A DNA stretch of 64,000 nucleotides. Source: Diploptera punctata. Taxonomy: Eukaryota > Arthropoda > Insecta > Blattodea > Blaberidae. Position 1 is the stretch's first letter. Each line of letters begins with the position of its first letter. A program made the translations under genes and the position numbers. The notes under the pieces were generated by a model. That model made no database searches, was not told the origin of the DNA, and saw only the letters and a program-made list of their open reading frames with translations. The DNA lies in the NCBI GenBank assembly GCA_030220185.1, contig JASPKZ010007797.1, forward strand, positions 4,578,501-4,642,500. The letters run 5' to 3'. Of this stretch, positions 52,535 through 62,929 are shown one piece after another.

Positions 52535-52960
52535 TTTATCACCTCACTTCATATTCTTGTTCTTCTTAGACCAGTTTTGGAACCTTATTCAGTTCCATCC
52601 TCAGTATTTTCACAATCGTTATGTCGTCTTGAAGAGTCGCCTCCTATTCCCTCTGTTGGTAGACTGAAGAACCTCGAAATCAAATCATTTTCCCCAGGAA
52701 TTTTGAAGTTCATTAATTTCTCCTTCTTGTTTTTTTCAATGTAGATTTTTTTCTCAAACTGTGAGCTCTGTAGGTTTTTCTACTTGTTTCATTAATCTAG
52801 CCTTTCTTTCAATTTGATGTTTTTCTGACCATGCGTGAGTGTCTACTGCAGATTTTTCTACTTCAAGACAACATAATGACGGTTGTGAAAATACTGAGGA
52901 TTGAACCTAATAAGGTCCTGAAACTGGTCTAAGAAGAAGGATGTGAGGTGAAATGATACA
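52535..52960. mobile_element. Penelope-like element, family D, palindrome
   Basis: The left arm (minus) encodes the tail FKIPGENDFISRFFSLPTEG-like sequence with the ribozyme region at 52560-52610 (core CUGAGGA, but AAAA for GAAA). The right arm (plus, 52860-52950) is shorter and has core CUGAGGA with GAAA and a GUC cleavage site. The arms are truncated at different points. Confidence 0.7.
52885..52940 (+). ncRNA. Hammerhead-type ribozyme, PLE family D
   Basis: Core CUGAGGA, a stem II with ACCU/AGGU, GAAA, stem III AC-UG-GU, cleavage triplet GUC and UA pairing with UA before the core. Stem I is only two pairs. Confidence 0.45.
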
Positions 52961-52974
52961 ATTTTACTTAAGTA

Positions 52975-53120
52975 CCTTAGTTGCCTACTAGATGTCTCAA
53001 TAGATTGGTATGCTGACCACATGCCATTCGTGACATGTAGGAAAATAAGCTTAAATAAATTAGTTTGATAATAAACACTCCTAACAAAGGAAAGATTATG
53101 GCTATATTCAAAGGGCCGTA
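52975..53120 (+). mobile_element. SINE-2 3' fragment
   Basis: TTAGTTGCCTACTAGATGTC to GGAAAGATTATGGCTATATT matches the SINE-2 3' half. Confidence 0.65.
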
Positions 53121-53124
53121 AAGC

Positions 53125-53560
53125 CAATAAGAGTAAGTAAACATGGCCTCTTGCTTTAAGGGAGGAAAGGAGATTACGAGTATTTGAGAATAAAGTTCTT
53201 AGGAAAATTTTTGGACCAAAGAGAGATGAACAGACAGGTGAATGGAGAAGACTACATACAGTGAACTACATGGTCTTTAGGAAGCCAGATATAATAAGAA
53301 CAGTTAAGTCTCGAGGACTGCGATGGACAGGACATGTGGCTTGAATGGGGAATGAGGGAAGCTTCTTGTAGGAAAACCAAACGGAAAACGCCCAGTTGGT
53401 AGACCAAGAATGAGGTGGGAGAATAACATTAACTATGATTTGAGGGAAGTAGATTATACAGGGAATGATTGGAAAACATTAGCTCGGGATAGGGATGTAT
53501 GGAGAGCTTATGTCTGTGTGGCCATGAATCTACTGGTTTGATAGTGCCAGTGAGTTAGTT
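53125..53560 (+). pseudogene. LINE A C-terminal fragment
   Basis: The plus strand encodes, with one frame break, LRVFENKVLRKIFGPKRDEQ, SRGLRWTGHVA and the block KRPVGRPRMRWENNINYDLR, ending at the LINE A 3' end (CAGTGAGTTAG). Confidence 0.8.
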
Positions 53561-54087
53561 AGGATCCAGATTATTAACCACCAAAATTGGACCAATAGGA
53601 GCAAAATTTAAAAACCGTTTTTTAAGTGGCCACCTATTTTTAATTTTTCTTACAACAAAATTGAGTGTGTACCATTTTAATAAACAAAAAAATCAGTGAA
53701 TTTTAAGCATTAGAAGTGAGGGTTTATCTGAAACCTGAAATAAAAAAAATGCTCTACCACTTGCCATATTTGTATGGACCATAAATTTGACTTGTTTCGA
53801 TATGATATCTATACCATCGTCTGTCCAGACTGACAAGTATGGACAATATATTGCATTGTAGTTTTGAAAAAAATACAGGTCAGTTATCTTCTTGATCATC
53901 ATCTTCAACTTGACAACCCTATCACGGGTCATGGCTGTCCGAAGAAGTCTCCACTGTTCGTCCCTGTCCCTTGCCGCACCCATCTAACAGCTGTGGCACC
54001 TTCATTTACATCATCCTCCCACCTCCTCTCTGCCCGCATCCTCCTGGTTCAGCTCAATTATAAAACTAGTATTTGATAATTTTCTAG

Positions 54088-54175
54088 GGACCAGTTCACG
54101 ACAACTGAGGTCAACATGGCTCGTGTGTACAACTGGGACGTGAAGAAACGACAGGCGGCAAAATCTTCATCGTGA
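54088..54175 (+). CDS. Vbp1: Prefoldin subunit 3, exon 5 with stop codon
   Basis: The exon encodes DQFTTTEVNMARVYNWDVKK and RQAAKSSS then TGA (residues 163-191). DQFTTTEVNMARVYNWDVK is almost invariant in VBP1 proteins, and the charged tail after it varies. The acceptor is AATTTTCTAG. An AATAAA starts 9 bp after the stop (54184) and a second is at 54400. The 3' end converges with a possible minus-strand gene. Confidence 0.97.
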
Positions 54176-54439
54176 AGTGTGTGAATAAAAACAATGCTTT
54201 GTGAACTAACATGTTTGGAGCACTATCTTTTCAATCAGTGCACGCAGTTTTGTAACAACGAGGTTTGTTTGTTTTTTTTTATTAATACAGATCATGTGAA
54301 GAAGCAACTAACCAGAATGAAAATCTTAATATTTGAAACTTAAGTTATTTAGGAGGAAAAATCATTAATCAGTGAAACAAAATTTATTGTTGTGTAATTA
54401 ATAAAATTGGTTATTATGTAAATTAAATAATTTAATGTC
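54176..54439. terminator. Convergent 3' ends: polyadenylation signals on both strands
   Basis: Plus-strand AATAAA is at 54184-54189 and 54400-54405. Minus-strand AATAAA is at 54388-54383, 52 bp beyond the stop of the candidate minus exon. If both transcripts use the distal signals they overlap. Confidence 0.55.
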
Positions 54440-54498
54440 TCACAATTCATATTTGATTTCTTCCTCGCCCGATTCCACAGGAGGCTTGTTTCCAATCT
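54440..54498 (-). CDS. Candidate terminal exon of an unrecognised minus-strand gene
   Basis: The minus strand reads, after the acceptor ATTACCAG, two bases and then IGNKPPVESGEEEIKYEL stop. It looks like an acidic C-terminal tail: no repeats, balanced codon use, and a polyadenylation signal 52 bp downstream. The pyrimidine tract before the acceptor is weak. I do not recognise the protein and see no further exon to the right. It could be a chance frame. Confidence 0.35.
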
Positions 54499-54533
54499 CT
54501 GGTAATGAATTTTACATGGATATTACCTTAAGA

Positions 54534-54910
54534 CAGCGGTTTCCAACCTTTTTCGACTCGCGAACCCCTTCTCCAACGATCTGAGTTGGGTGAACCAATG
54601 AGTTTTAAATATACATACAGTGGACATGCATAAAATTTAATTCCTAGCAGAAGATTTCACAGTAAATGTTAATTTATTGTGGAAATAATTTGTTAAATTC
54701 CCGATGTTACACATGTGTAACAAGGGGCATTATAGGGTTAATTTAATTTTAAAATAATAGTAATAATTAATATTATTATTATGATAATGCCACAGAAATG
54801 AAGGAAAATATAATAGACCAACTTCGAAACTCATCAGCACGAAAAGTTTTTGGCAAACCTCTTGAAATAGTGGTGATTTGAAGGGGCGCACGAGGTTGTG
54901 AAAAACGATG
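54534..54910. mobile_element. hAT-like MITE
   Basis: The left end CAGCGGTTTCCAACCTTTTT and the diverged inverted right end (CATCGTTTTTCACAACCTC) are typical of hAT-type termini. Flanking 8-mers CCTTAAGA (54526-54533) and CTTTAAGA (54911-54918) differ at one base. Confidence 0.65.
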
Positions 54911-55264
54911 CTTTAAGAGAAGCCGTGCATCCACTCTGTTTGAATGACCCTTACTGGGGGGTCAATAGCGCTGCACCTCAGTTTTCATTTCAACCGGAAT
55001 TGTTACAAACACAGACACATCATCCATTTCCTCACCATTCCCCCCGTGCAGGCTTTTCATAGACATATTATCCCATACTAAATACGTAGTCATGAAAGCT
55101 CGCTTCATAACTCCATGATTTTTAAGCACAGTAACTGGCAAGTCTTTTCAAGAGGCCATTCTTCTCATCTTCAGCCATTTTTATGACTTTCATAGTTAAA
55201 TATTTTAATTTAAGAAAGAATACAAACACATTTTGAACATAGTTAATTTAAATGGTTTTGAAAA

Positions 55265-55575
55265 CTCCTGGTGCGACAGGCCTACAAGGCCCTTAGCCTA
55301 CCAGCCGGCTGCTGGCCTCACATCCACATGTGTCAATCACAGAGGTAGATGATAATCAGTAAATGAAGTTCCCCAGCCGTTATAGCTGGTTTCCTCAACC
55401 TGGAGCCGCTACTTATTGTAGCTACCCAAATGCATCACGATGCTGGGTGGGCACCGGTCCCATACTGGCCGAAATACCATGAGAAAATTTCTTCCCCCGT
55501 GGAGACTCGAACCAGCACAAGTCCCGTAGCTCTGCGCCAAGGCTTCCTGCCTTAACCACTCGGCTACAGCGTGGG
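55265..55575 (-). mobile_element. SINE-1 with target duplication
   Basis: It is a reverse copy with a 30-bp internal gap near 55358. The 13-bp duplication ATGGTTTTGAAAA is at 55252-55264 and 55576-55588. The 54920-55250 stretch before it has no recognised feature. Confidence 0.88.
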
Positions 55576-55599
55576 ATGGTTTTGAAAAGGAAATAATTA

Positions 55600-55860
55600 T
55601 AAATAATTATATTATTTTTGGTCTGGACATCTTACCTCAATATTAATGTTGATTTGTTCTTGGACATGTTTCAAAACAATTCTCTGTTTTATCTTCAGCT
55701 TTCCCAGACTGAGTCTGGGAAAGCTGAAGATAAAACAGAGAATTGTTTTGAAACATGTCCAAGAACAAATCAACATTAATATTGAGGTAAGATGTCCAGA
55801 CCAAAAATAATATAATTAAAATAACCTCAAAATATAACTTCCTAAAATTAAATATTAATT
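55600..55860. mobile_element. Penelope-like element, family C, perfect palindrome
   Basis: The two arms meet without a spacer at about 55710 (CCCAGACTGAGTCTGGG) and are identical by eye for about 110 bp each. Each ends with the family C ribozyme-like fold and TTGAGGTAAGATGTCCAGAC. Confidence 0.85.
55719..55770 (+). ncRNA. Hammerhead-type ribozyme, PLE family C (GUC site)
   Basis: Core CUGAAGA (55724-55730), stem II AAACA/UGUUU, GAAA (55750-55753), stem III AC-AU-GU and the triplet GUC (55757-55759). A mirror copy lies on the minus strand at 55703-55652. Stem I is weak. Confidence 0.5.
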
Positions 55861-56300
55861 ATAAATAAATTAAAGAAATTTAGACAACAAAAAATATTAA
55901 AAGAATACACCACCCTGCAATCTGATTCAAAGAAGGGAAAACAATTTAAGAAAATTACTTATCCTGAAATACGTAAATTTAAAAAAAAATTCAAGAAATT
56001 CAATGTTATATTGGCACCGGATAAATAAATTTAGCCTTGGTAATCTATTAATAACCAGTAAGAAATTGAACACCCCAGATAGTAAAAAAATCTGGAATTT
56101 ATCAAATTAGTTGTAGAGACTGCAATAAAGAATACATAGGAAAAATAAAAAGGAATTTGGACACTCGCATGAAGGAACACTTTAGAAATATTAAAAATGG
56201 TGAAATTGAAAAATCAGCTATTGCAGCACATAGTTTGTTGGAGAGTCATAAAATTGAAAAAGAGGCCAAAATTCTAAAACATTTGGAAAAAACCTTTAGG
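55861..56300 (+). pseudogene. PLE endonuclease fragment, frameshifted
   Basis: The plus strand encodes KKFRQQKILKEYTTLQSDSK, the linker, a broken GIY-YIG (GIYQISCRDCNKEYIGKIKR across a frameshift) and TRMKEHFRNIKNGEIEKSAI. It runs out at KHLEKTF. Confidence 0.7.
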
Positions 56301-58150
56301 GCCGGTTGTACGAACTTCAGGTTAAATCCCCAGTTGGTCATCTGACGCTTAAGGCTACCAGGAGTACAAAGTCAATATGCGTTGTACCACCTGCTTTTAA
56401 CAGCCAGTTGCTTATACCGGTTTTAACTCAACTTTTCAGTTATGTTGGTAATGAATTCCAATTTCCCTCCGTATTATGTTGGCTGAATTGTGTATCTGCG
56501 CATCGTTTTTCTTATGTTTTCTTATTTCCCATAACAAAAATTCGTCTGCTTTCATTATTTATCCATACTGCATCAATGTTTTCAATTCTGATATAATTAA
56601 TTTTGTACTATATTATAGTTTATTTTCAATATTATAAATTAGTGTAGATGTACGTAGTTTTAAATAAATTGGGTTAGTTTCCATTTTCGTGTTATTCACT
56701 TTAATATTATTTTTATTTCTTTGAAGTTTGTTTAATATTATAACAATTCAATGTAATTAGGCCTACACGTAGTAATAGTTTTGTGAAATATATGTACAGT
56801 ATAATACACGCACACACCAAAATTTAAAAAGTAATGCGGTGTTTAATTATATGAAATTCAAACTTTCTCATATTTGTTATAAATAGAGTGAGGAATTTTA
56901 TAAAATTTCATGTTTTAAACTATTTGTCAGAGAGCGCTGAGGTTAAGTATCTTTACATTTTATGATATGCAGAATCAAATAAGACCAACAAAAAACTTCA
57001 TATTTCATAATATTTTAACAAAATGTTCATATTTTAGTGAAAATTTCATACTCCTCCATATTTTTCAACTTTCAAATTCCGGTATTTTTTTTCAATAAAA
57101 GTTCTAGGAATTCATTAAAATTTTGAAATGAATGTATTTGTGTAATTTTTGACAATGTAATGTGGTAGACAAGTGAAAATTTTTCAGTATCTTTATAAAA
57201 GCAAATAATTGGATGATGAGTCACAGAGTGTCAAGTTCGATGGAGTTTTTTGTCCCCCAGAACAAGATCATGAGTCTAGATGAATAAGTAGAATAACAAT
57301 ATTGGAATTTTCTGTAGTCGGGTAGCTGTCAGTTCGTTCTTGCTACCTGAGGACAGTCTTTACTTTGTGAACAGATTACAGAATTGAAATGTAAGAAACT
57401 TGAAGCAGAGCTTTGTGAAATTAGTAACGATGTAGGTTAGGCCAGCATTTTTCTCACTTACATCAAACTATCAAATATAGCATGATACGAGTATCCTCCC
57501 ATAACATCATGTGATGTTGAGCATAATTTTTCATTCTGCTAAACAATTCTGACAGATAGGCTGTATAGTTTATATTGTCACAAAATATTAAAAAAAAATC
57601 CTATCTATGTATTATGAACAAAATTAATAATTGACAATTTGATTGTTCATAGCACAAGTAGACCAAGACTAGACACTATGCAAGACCTATTTCATATATA
57701 CAAAAAAAACTAACGTTAAAATAATTCTAACTACATTTCACCATGTGTATAGTTCAATATTAAATGTAACTGTAATTGCAAAGAGAGTTCTGAAACAATC
57801 CCTAGATTCAATTATGGACTAATAACTTTTAACATCTTGTCTCTCCAAATATGACATACTGGAATGGTTTACTTGTATTCTAAATCGTCCAATTTAATGT
57901 TATTGTTACATTTGCATCTACATGAATTTAATATCTTCATGCAATGTAAAGATAGCAATAACCCAAACTATACCGGTACCTGCTCTAAACTTTGTCAGTG
58001 CTATATTTCATGGAAACCTGTTAGTTTGGGTTGCAATGTTTTGTTTCTTGCATATGTTTAAATTTCATAATTAAATATCATTCAATACATTAATTAATTG
58101 TATTATATATAAACTCTCAGATTTGATTTATGAAGTAATTCCACTACAGT
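56300..58150. other. AT-rich stretch without recognised genes
   Basis: It begins with GGGCCGGTTGTACGAACTTC, which resembles the end of a DNA transposon, but I cannot find the matching inverted end. The rest (56600-58150) shows no frame, RNA or repeat that I recognise and may be mostly low-copy intergenic or intronic DNA. Confidence 0.4.
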
Positions 58151-58154
58151 CTTG

Positions 58155-58440
58155 GGAGGCCTTTGGGGTAGTGGCATGTTGAATTTTCCATCTTTCTAGA
58201 CGGCACTAGATGTCTACCGGGTTGTCAGATCTGCCTGATGGCCGCATTTGTGCCCAGAACATGCATCTAGTACTCACTTCCATTAGGATCTGAGTCGATC
58301 CCAGGTCTACAATGCCATCAGGAGGTCTGGTCCAGCTAAAAATCTTGACCATATCAAGACTCGAACTCACGACTTCCCTGTTTGTACCACGTTTCCTTAT
58401 ACAATTATGCTATGCTATGATCCATTAAAATTGTTTCAGA
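58155..58440 (-). mobile_element. SINE-5, diverged
   Basis: Reversed, it matches SINE-5 at 8261-8566 (GAACATGCATCTAGTACTCA, GGGTTGTCAGATCTGCCTGA), with a damaged head. Confidence 0.65.
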
Positions 58441-59038
58441 TCATGAATATGATATTTTATATTGGGTCAAAAATAATGAAAAATTATAATCAAAATACAG
58501 TGAACATTTTGATTTCTTGTGCTATAAATAAGTTCTGTTTGTGCTGTATGTGCACTTATAAGTTGTAGTGCGCCTATGCATATAAATATACGTAAAAAGT
58601 TTAGAAAATAGTAGCTTCATTATATTTTTGTGTCATAATTTTCATATTTTGTCTTTACGATTTCATATTTTCATATAATTCCTCGCTCTAGCTATAAATA
58701 GGTACAGCAGGCCCCCTGTTATAAGTACCAAGATTTGTTTTTTGATTAACTAAATTTTTAATTTAAGATGGTCATCAGATGACTGAAGGCAAGTAAATTG
58801 TCTTATGTTATATATAAACCTATTTGGTTATTTTGATATTTTTTCTATGTAATCTATGCCTATTTTGTTGGAAATTGACCAATTATAAGAATCTCAATTT
58901 TTTTTTTACCTGTAGGCACACTAGAAATAAACTGCATAAAAATATATTTAATTAATGTTGGGAAGTAAACATTATGAGGTATAATCATTAAAATTCATCG
59001 GAGAACATATTGTTTAAACAACTCACCTCATAGGATTC

Positions 59039-59096
59039 ATGCTTCCATGATATCGCGATTTCAAACATAATCATGTTCATCGTCAGCCATAACTCC
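59039..59096 (-). ncRNA. Hammerhead-type ribozyme, PLE family A
   Basis: The core CUGACGA is at 59086-59080 on the minus strand, GAAA at 59062-59059. The fold is as described at 2965-3020. Confidence 0.65.
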
Positions 59097-59432
59097 GACT
59101 GATGAAATTCTTCGGCCGTCAACTATTCTATTGTCGCCATCTTCAGTGCTGCCATCTATGGTTGAATTTATGAACTTCGAAATCAATGTAATTTCGTTAG
59201 GGATATCAAAATTCATTGATCTATTTTTGTTTTTCTGAATGTATATTTTTTCCCAAACTGTCAATTCCAAAGGTTTCTCTACTTGTTTTAAAAGTTTAGC
59301 TTCTCTTCCAATTTTATGATGTTCTAATAAACTATGTGCAGCAATTGCAGATTTTTCAATTTCACAATTTTTAATATTTCTGAAATGTTCTTTTGTCCGA
59401 ATTTCCAAAAAGGAATTTGGAAATTCGGACAA
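59061..59432 (-). pseudogene. PLE endonuclease tail, left arm
   Basis: It encodes EIRTKEHFRNIKNCEIEKSA through LELTVWEKIYIQKNKNRSMN to RRISSVGVMADDEHDYV, the intact last 115 residues of family A. The GIY-YIG signature itself lies beyond the truncation. Confidence 0.85.
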
Positions 59433-59763
59433 AAGAACATTTCAGAAATATTAAAAATTGTGAAATTGAAAAATCTGCAATTGCTGCACATAGTTTATTA
59501 GAACATCATAAAATTGGAAGAGAAGCTAAACTTTTAAAACAAGTAGAGAAACCTTGGAATTGACAGTTTGGGAAAAAATATACATTCAGAAAAACAAAAA
59601 TAGATCAATGAATTTTGATATCCCTAACGAAATTACATTGATTTCGAAGTTCATAAATTCAACCATAGATGGCAGCACTGAAGATGGCGACAATAGAATA
59701 GTTGACGGCCGAAGAATTTCATCATTCGGAGTTATGGCTGACGATGAACATGATTATGTTTGA
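59420..59763 (+). pseudogene. PLE endonuclease tail, right arm, frameshifted
   Basis: It is the same protein as the left arm, with one missing base near 59552 that breaks the frame before LELTVWEKIYIQ. It ends FGVMADDEHDYV. Confidence 0.85.
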
Positions 59764-59790
59764 AATCGCGATATCATGGAAGCATGAATC
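59729..59790 (+). ncRNA. Hammerhead-type ribozyme, PLE family A (best copy)
   Basis: Core CUGACGA (59738-59744), stem II AACAU/AUGUU, GAAA (59762-59765), stem III AUCGCGAU (59765-59772), cleavage after A59773. UCAU (59774-59777) pairs with AUGG (59734-59737). All invariant core bases are present. Confidence 0.65.
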
Positions 59791-59845
59791 CTATGAGGTG
59801 AGTTGTTTAAACAATATGTTCTCCGATGAATTTTAATGCATAAAA

Positions 59846-60535
59846 ATAGCCCAGTGTGAATTTCTGTTAATTTTAAGTTAGTATGATTTTTTTGTATTAT
59901 TGCATTTTTTCCAAAATGAAGTTGCTTTATTAAATTTTTGTCCATTCTGTGTTGAGATCTCTTTACTGTATTATAATATAGTGAAATTTCTGCATACAAC
60001 TACTCTTTGAAACCAATCACAATTACTTGGAAAGGATTATTCCTATGACTATATATTCTGATCCTCTGTAAGATGACTATCTCTCTCTTCCCAACCAACG
60101 CCGATGCTTTTGATAAGTTTATAAATGTCTTACTGCCTGTATTTGCTCATATTATGTAATAAACCTAATGAAGGCTATATTCTTGTCACTGTGTGCCAGA
60201 GGGGTAGAATAGTAGTTATTTAAATCCTGTATCCCATTGAAATCTAATAATACAACAATTGCGAATAAAAATATTAACTTTTTTTTCCTATTTAGGCCTA
60301 ACTATGCAAGACATTTGGTTTGTAAATTCAGAATCTTTCTATGATAGCTATTGATATATGAGTTTAGTCTTCAATTTGTACATATTTAAAGGATAGTTAA
60401 ATTAGTAACAGCAACCTCTGCTCAAATAAATTATCTTACCTGAACTAGTAGTATTAATGTGCTTGCAATAAATTATATTCAGATGTTGATATTTTCTTCA
60501 CATCAATTTTTTTTAGCATAGTTAATTTTTTTTCC
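59846..60535. other. AT-rich stretch with nothing recognised
   Basis: I see no convincing frame, RNA or repeat here. Confidence 0.5.
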
Positions 60536-60960
60536 ATAAAATGGGGAGCTGGGCCATTGTTATAACCCCCAACCTGGAGGACCAGATGATTTTTGTTCAA
60601 GGTTTCCTTCCTCTAGGCTTTGACAAACCAACATATCCTTACAAGGCAGCAGTTGCCGTATCCTAGCAAGGAGCTGTCACAAAGTACTATCATCCAGGCC
60701 AGAATGAACCCTGGTTTTTTAAAGAGGTGTTATTCCTCCATCACTCCCCACTGTTTTGAACAGTGGGTTGCCATTGCTGGATTCTGGCTTCAATTTATGT
60801 GCCTTGCAGTTAAAAGTGGCAGATAATTTTTTGGACACGACCTTGGTACATCACAACGCTTCTCTGGGAAAAATGTCAAGGTATAGTCCAGTTCTGGTAA
60901 CTGTAGCTGTCTTGCTGAATCCTAAGGCATGTATGTGGCAGGAGGGAAATAGTAGCCATG
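60536..60960. repeat. Probable old mobile-element fragment
   Basis: A GC-richer block (CCCAACCTGGAGGACCAGAT, CAAGGAGCTGTCACAAAGTA) with broken frames stands out from its surroundings. It resembles a transposon remnant, but I cannot assign it. An AAT microsatellite follows at 60979-61002. Confidence 0.3.
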
Positions 60961-61019
60961 AAAAAAACATTTTCTTGTTAATAATAATAATAATAATAAT
61001 AAAATTGTTATAAAAACAA

Positions 61020-62080
61020 CACTATTCTATAATGAACACTCCAAGCATATGAGAAAACATAAGTATTCACTAACACAGAACTAATAGATAAAAAAAATTC
61101 AACTTGATGTAACTATTATGTTTTCAAAACTGAGTGTAGTTGTTAGCAGTAGTTGCAACTTGCCCTCCCCTCTTACCGCACCATACAATATAGACCCCTC
61201 AAATGGGGCTACAGAAACCAGAACTGAACTATACATGCAATGGTTGACAGTTCCCTTGTAAAAATCTGAAGGTCGAACCTAAAGTATGATTTGAAGACTT
61301 GAATGGACAACTTGTGCCATGAACCTCCAGGTTTTGATGTACTGGCCCTTATTTGTGAATTGAACAGAGATTGCTGACACCAGAACAAGAGCTGAGCATT
61401 GCACCATGACCAACTGTTTTGTCCATTTTCTATAATCCTGAACTACTACTCAAATATTCAGTTTCCATTGTCAAGATTTTCTTCTTCGTTGATTCCTTAA
61501 TGCACCTGTTCCACTCCTATAGCAGCCAGCTGTTTCTACAATTGGAAATACTTTACAATATGTGATGCAAAAAGATTTTTCTAAGTTCCAATCATGCACA
61601 TGTGCCAACAAACACGAAGCAGTTTACACTATGGAATCATGAATTGTAGCCAACATGTACATATTTAACGAACCTAAAAGTTAACATAATGCAATTTAAG
61701 TACTCTAACCTGTGAAGGACCAACCTAAAAGGTAACCTAACACAATTTAAGCAGTCTAACCTGCGAAAGAATGGAATGCCCAAAACTAAATAGTAAATTC
61801 TCAAATTCTGAAGTATGTGTGCTCAGTTAATTAGTAAATGCTTTATGTTTGTTGCACTGGAACACATATTTGTTGTTACATAGAATGTTTGTTAAAATCG
61901 ATATGGCTGCTATGCCTTCATGCTACATATGTAGTTAAATATAATGGAAAAATGGTCGGTGGATTCAAATATATAGATCCTCCCGGCAAGGTCCGATGGA
62001 CCCATTAACCAACGGCATGTGTGGCCCTCCAGTCATACTGGGGGTTTATGTGAGTGGGTGATGTAACCACCATTACAAAT
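61020..62080. other. No recognised gene
   Basis: It contains a short imperfect duplication (61674-61715 and 61725-61765, around AACCTAAAAG-TAACATAA and CAATTTAAG-AGTCTAACCTG). Otherwise it is unremarkable intergenic-type sequence. Confidence 0.5.
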
Positions 62081-62084
62081 AAAA

Positions 62085-62375
62085 AATTGGTGCCCTCTTA
62101 AAAAACGGTTACATTTATGCTGAACAATGGCAAATCCTTCAGACAAATTTTCCGGAGGTAAAACATGACTATTTAGCCAAACATTTATATAAAATAGGAA
62201 TCTACACGAATCCAAATTGTCCTCTATGCAATAAAGACGAAGAAATGAATGAAGAACACCTACAAACCTGTGAAGTATTACCTGTTGGATCCACAATAGA
62301 GAAATATTGGAGAGCAAGAACGCTAATGGCTTCGGTGCCAAGGCCCAGCATTTGAAAACAACAACAACATATAAT
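62085..62375 (+). pseudogene. LINE zinc-finger tail fragment
   Basis: Translating the plus strand with one frame gives KHDYLAKHLYKIGIYTNPNC, then CPLCNKDEEMNEEHLQTCEV and EKYWRARTLM, the C-terminal CCHC-like finger after the RNase H or RT of Jockey/R1-type LINEs. It ends in a CAA-repeat tail at 62355-62370. Confidence 0.65.
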
Positions 62376-62524
62376 GGAAAAAATATTGAAATAATTGTTA
62401 GAGAAAATGTAAAAATCATTGTAAATGGTGAGAAACAATTTGAAAAATGGAACGCTAAGAATAAAATTTGACAGGAGTTTATGAAGGAATTGAAAAAGAC
62501 ACTTCACATAGCCAAATGTCTTGC

Positions 62525-62925
62525 TAAATAGTTACGTTCATTGATTATACCTCTGCATGGGAAAGAAAAATATTAAGGAAGATATTTGGAGCAGTACAGG
62601 AACAAGGTACATGAAGAATTAGAATAAACCAGGAATTGAACTAAATATATAAGGATTTAGATCTGGTAGGAGATATTAAAAGAAAGAGATTGGAATGGGT
62701 AGGACATGTGTTGCAGGAAAGAAGTGCAAGAAGGATTTTAGAAGGGAAACCAGAAGGGAGAAGAAAGGTTGGAAGACAGATACTAAGATGGTTGGATAAG
62801 ATTGAGGAAGACTTAAGACAACTGAAGGTTAAAAGATGGTGACAGAAAGCTAGGAATGGGGAAGAATGGAAAGATGCTATGAAGGGGGTTAAGGTTCTCA
62901 GAGGACCATAGAGCCAAAATTAGAA
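62525..62925 (+). pseudogene. LINE C-terminal fragment
   Basis: The plus strand encodes GDIKRKRLEWVGHVLQERSA and RKVGRQILRWLDKIEEDLRQ, the LINE tail with the WVGHV and GR-LRWLD blocks, ending with a broken VLRGP. Confidence 0.65.
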
Positions 62926-62929
62926 GAAA

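Larger units (their letters stand above)
50252..54087 (+). other. Prefoldin subunit 3 intron 4 (3.8 kb)
   Basis: It holds SINE-2, SINE-3, a Tigger-like element, a PLE family D palindrome and LINE pieces. The 53565-53880 stretch has no recognised feature. 53885-54060 is a reversed LINE tail (RRWEDDVNEGATAVRWVRQG) just upstream of exon 5. Confidence 0.9.
58950..59845. mobile_element. Penelope-like element, family A, second palindrome
   Basis: The two arms of about 430 bp face outward and meet at CCGAATTTCCAAAAAGGAAT (centre 59410-59415). Both are truncated within the same codon block of the endonuclease (before EIRTKEHFRNI). The outer ends match the palindrome at 2925-4210, including GGGAAGTAAACATTATGAGG at the left. 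Confidence 0.88.

Noticed and set aside
54481..54540. A third candidate alternative exon beginning GAG GCT after an AG (reading EACFQSLVMNF)
   Set aside because: It lies downstream of the last exon, differs in length and content from the other two, and overlaps the better minus-strand frame.
56300..56600. Transposon bounded by GGGCCGGTTGTACGAAC
   Set aside because: The left end looks plausible but no inverted right end could be found in the following 2 kb.
61660..61790. Telomere-like AACCT repeats
   Set aside because: AACCTAA motifs are few, scattered and imperfect; not a TTAGG array.
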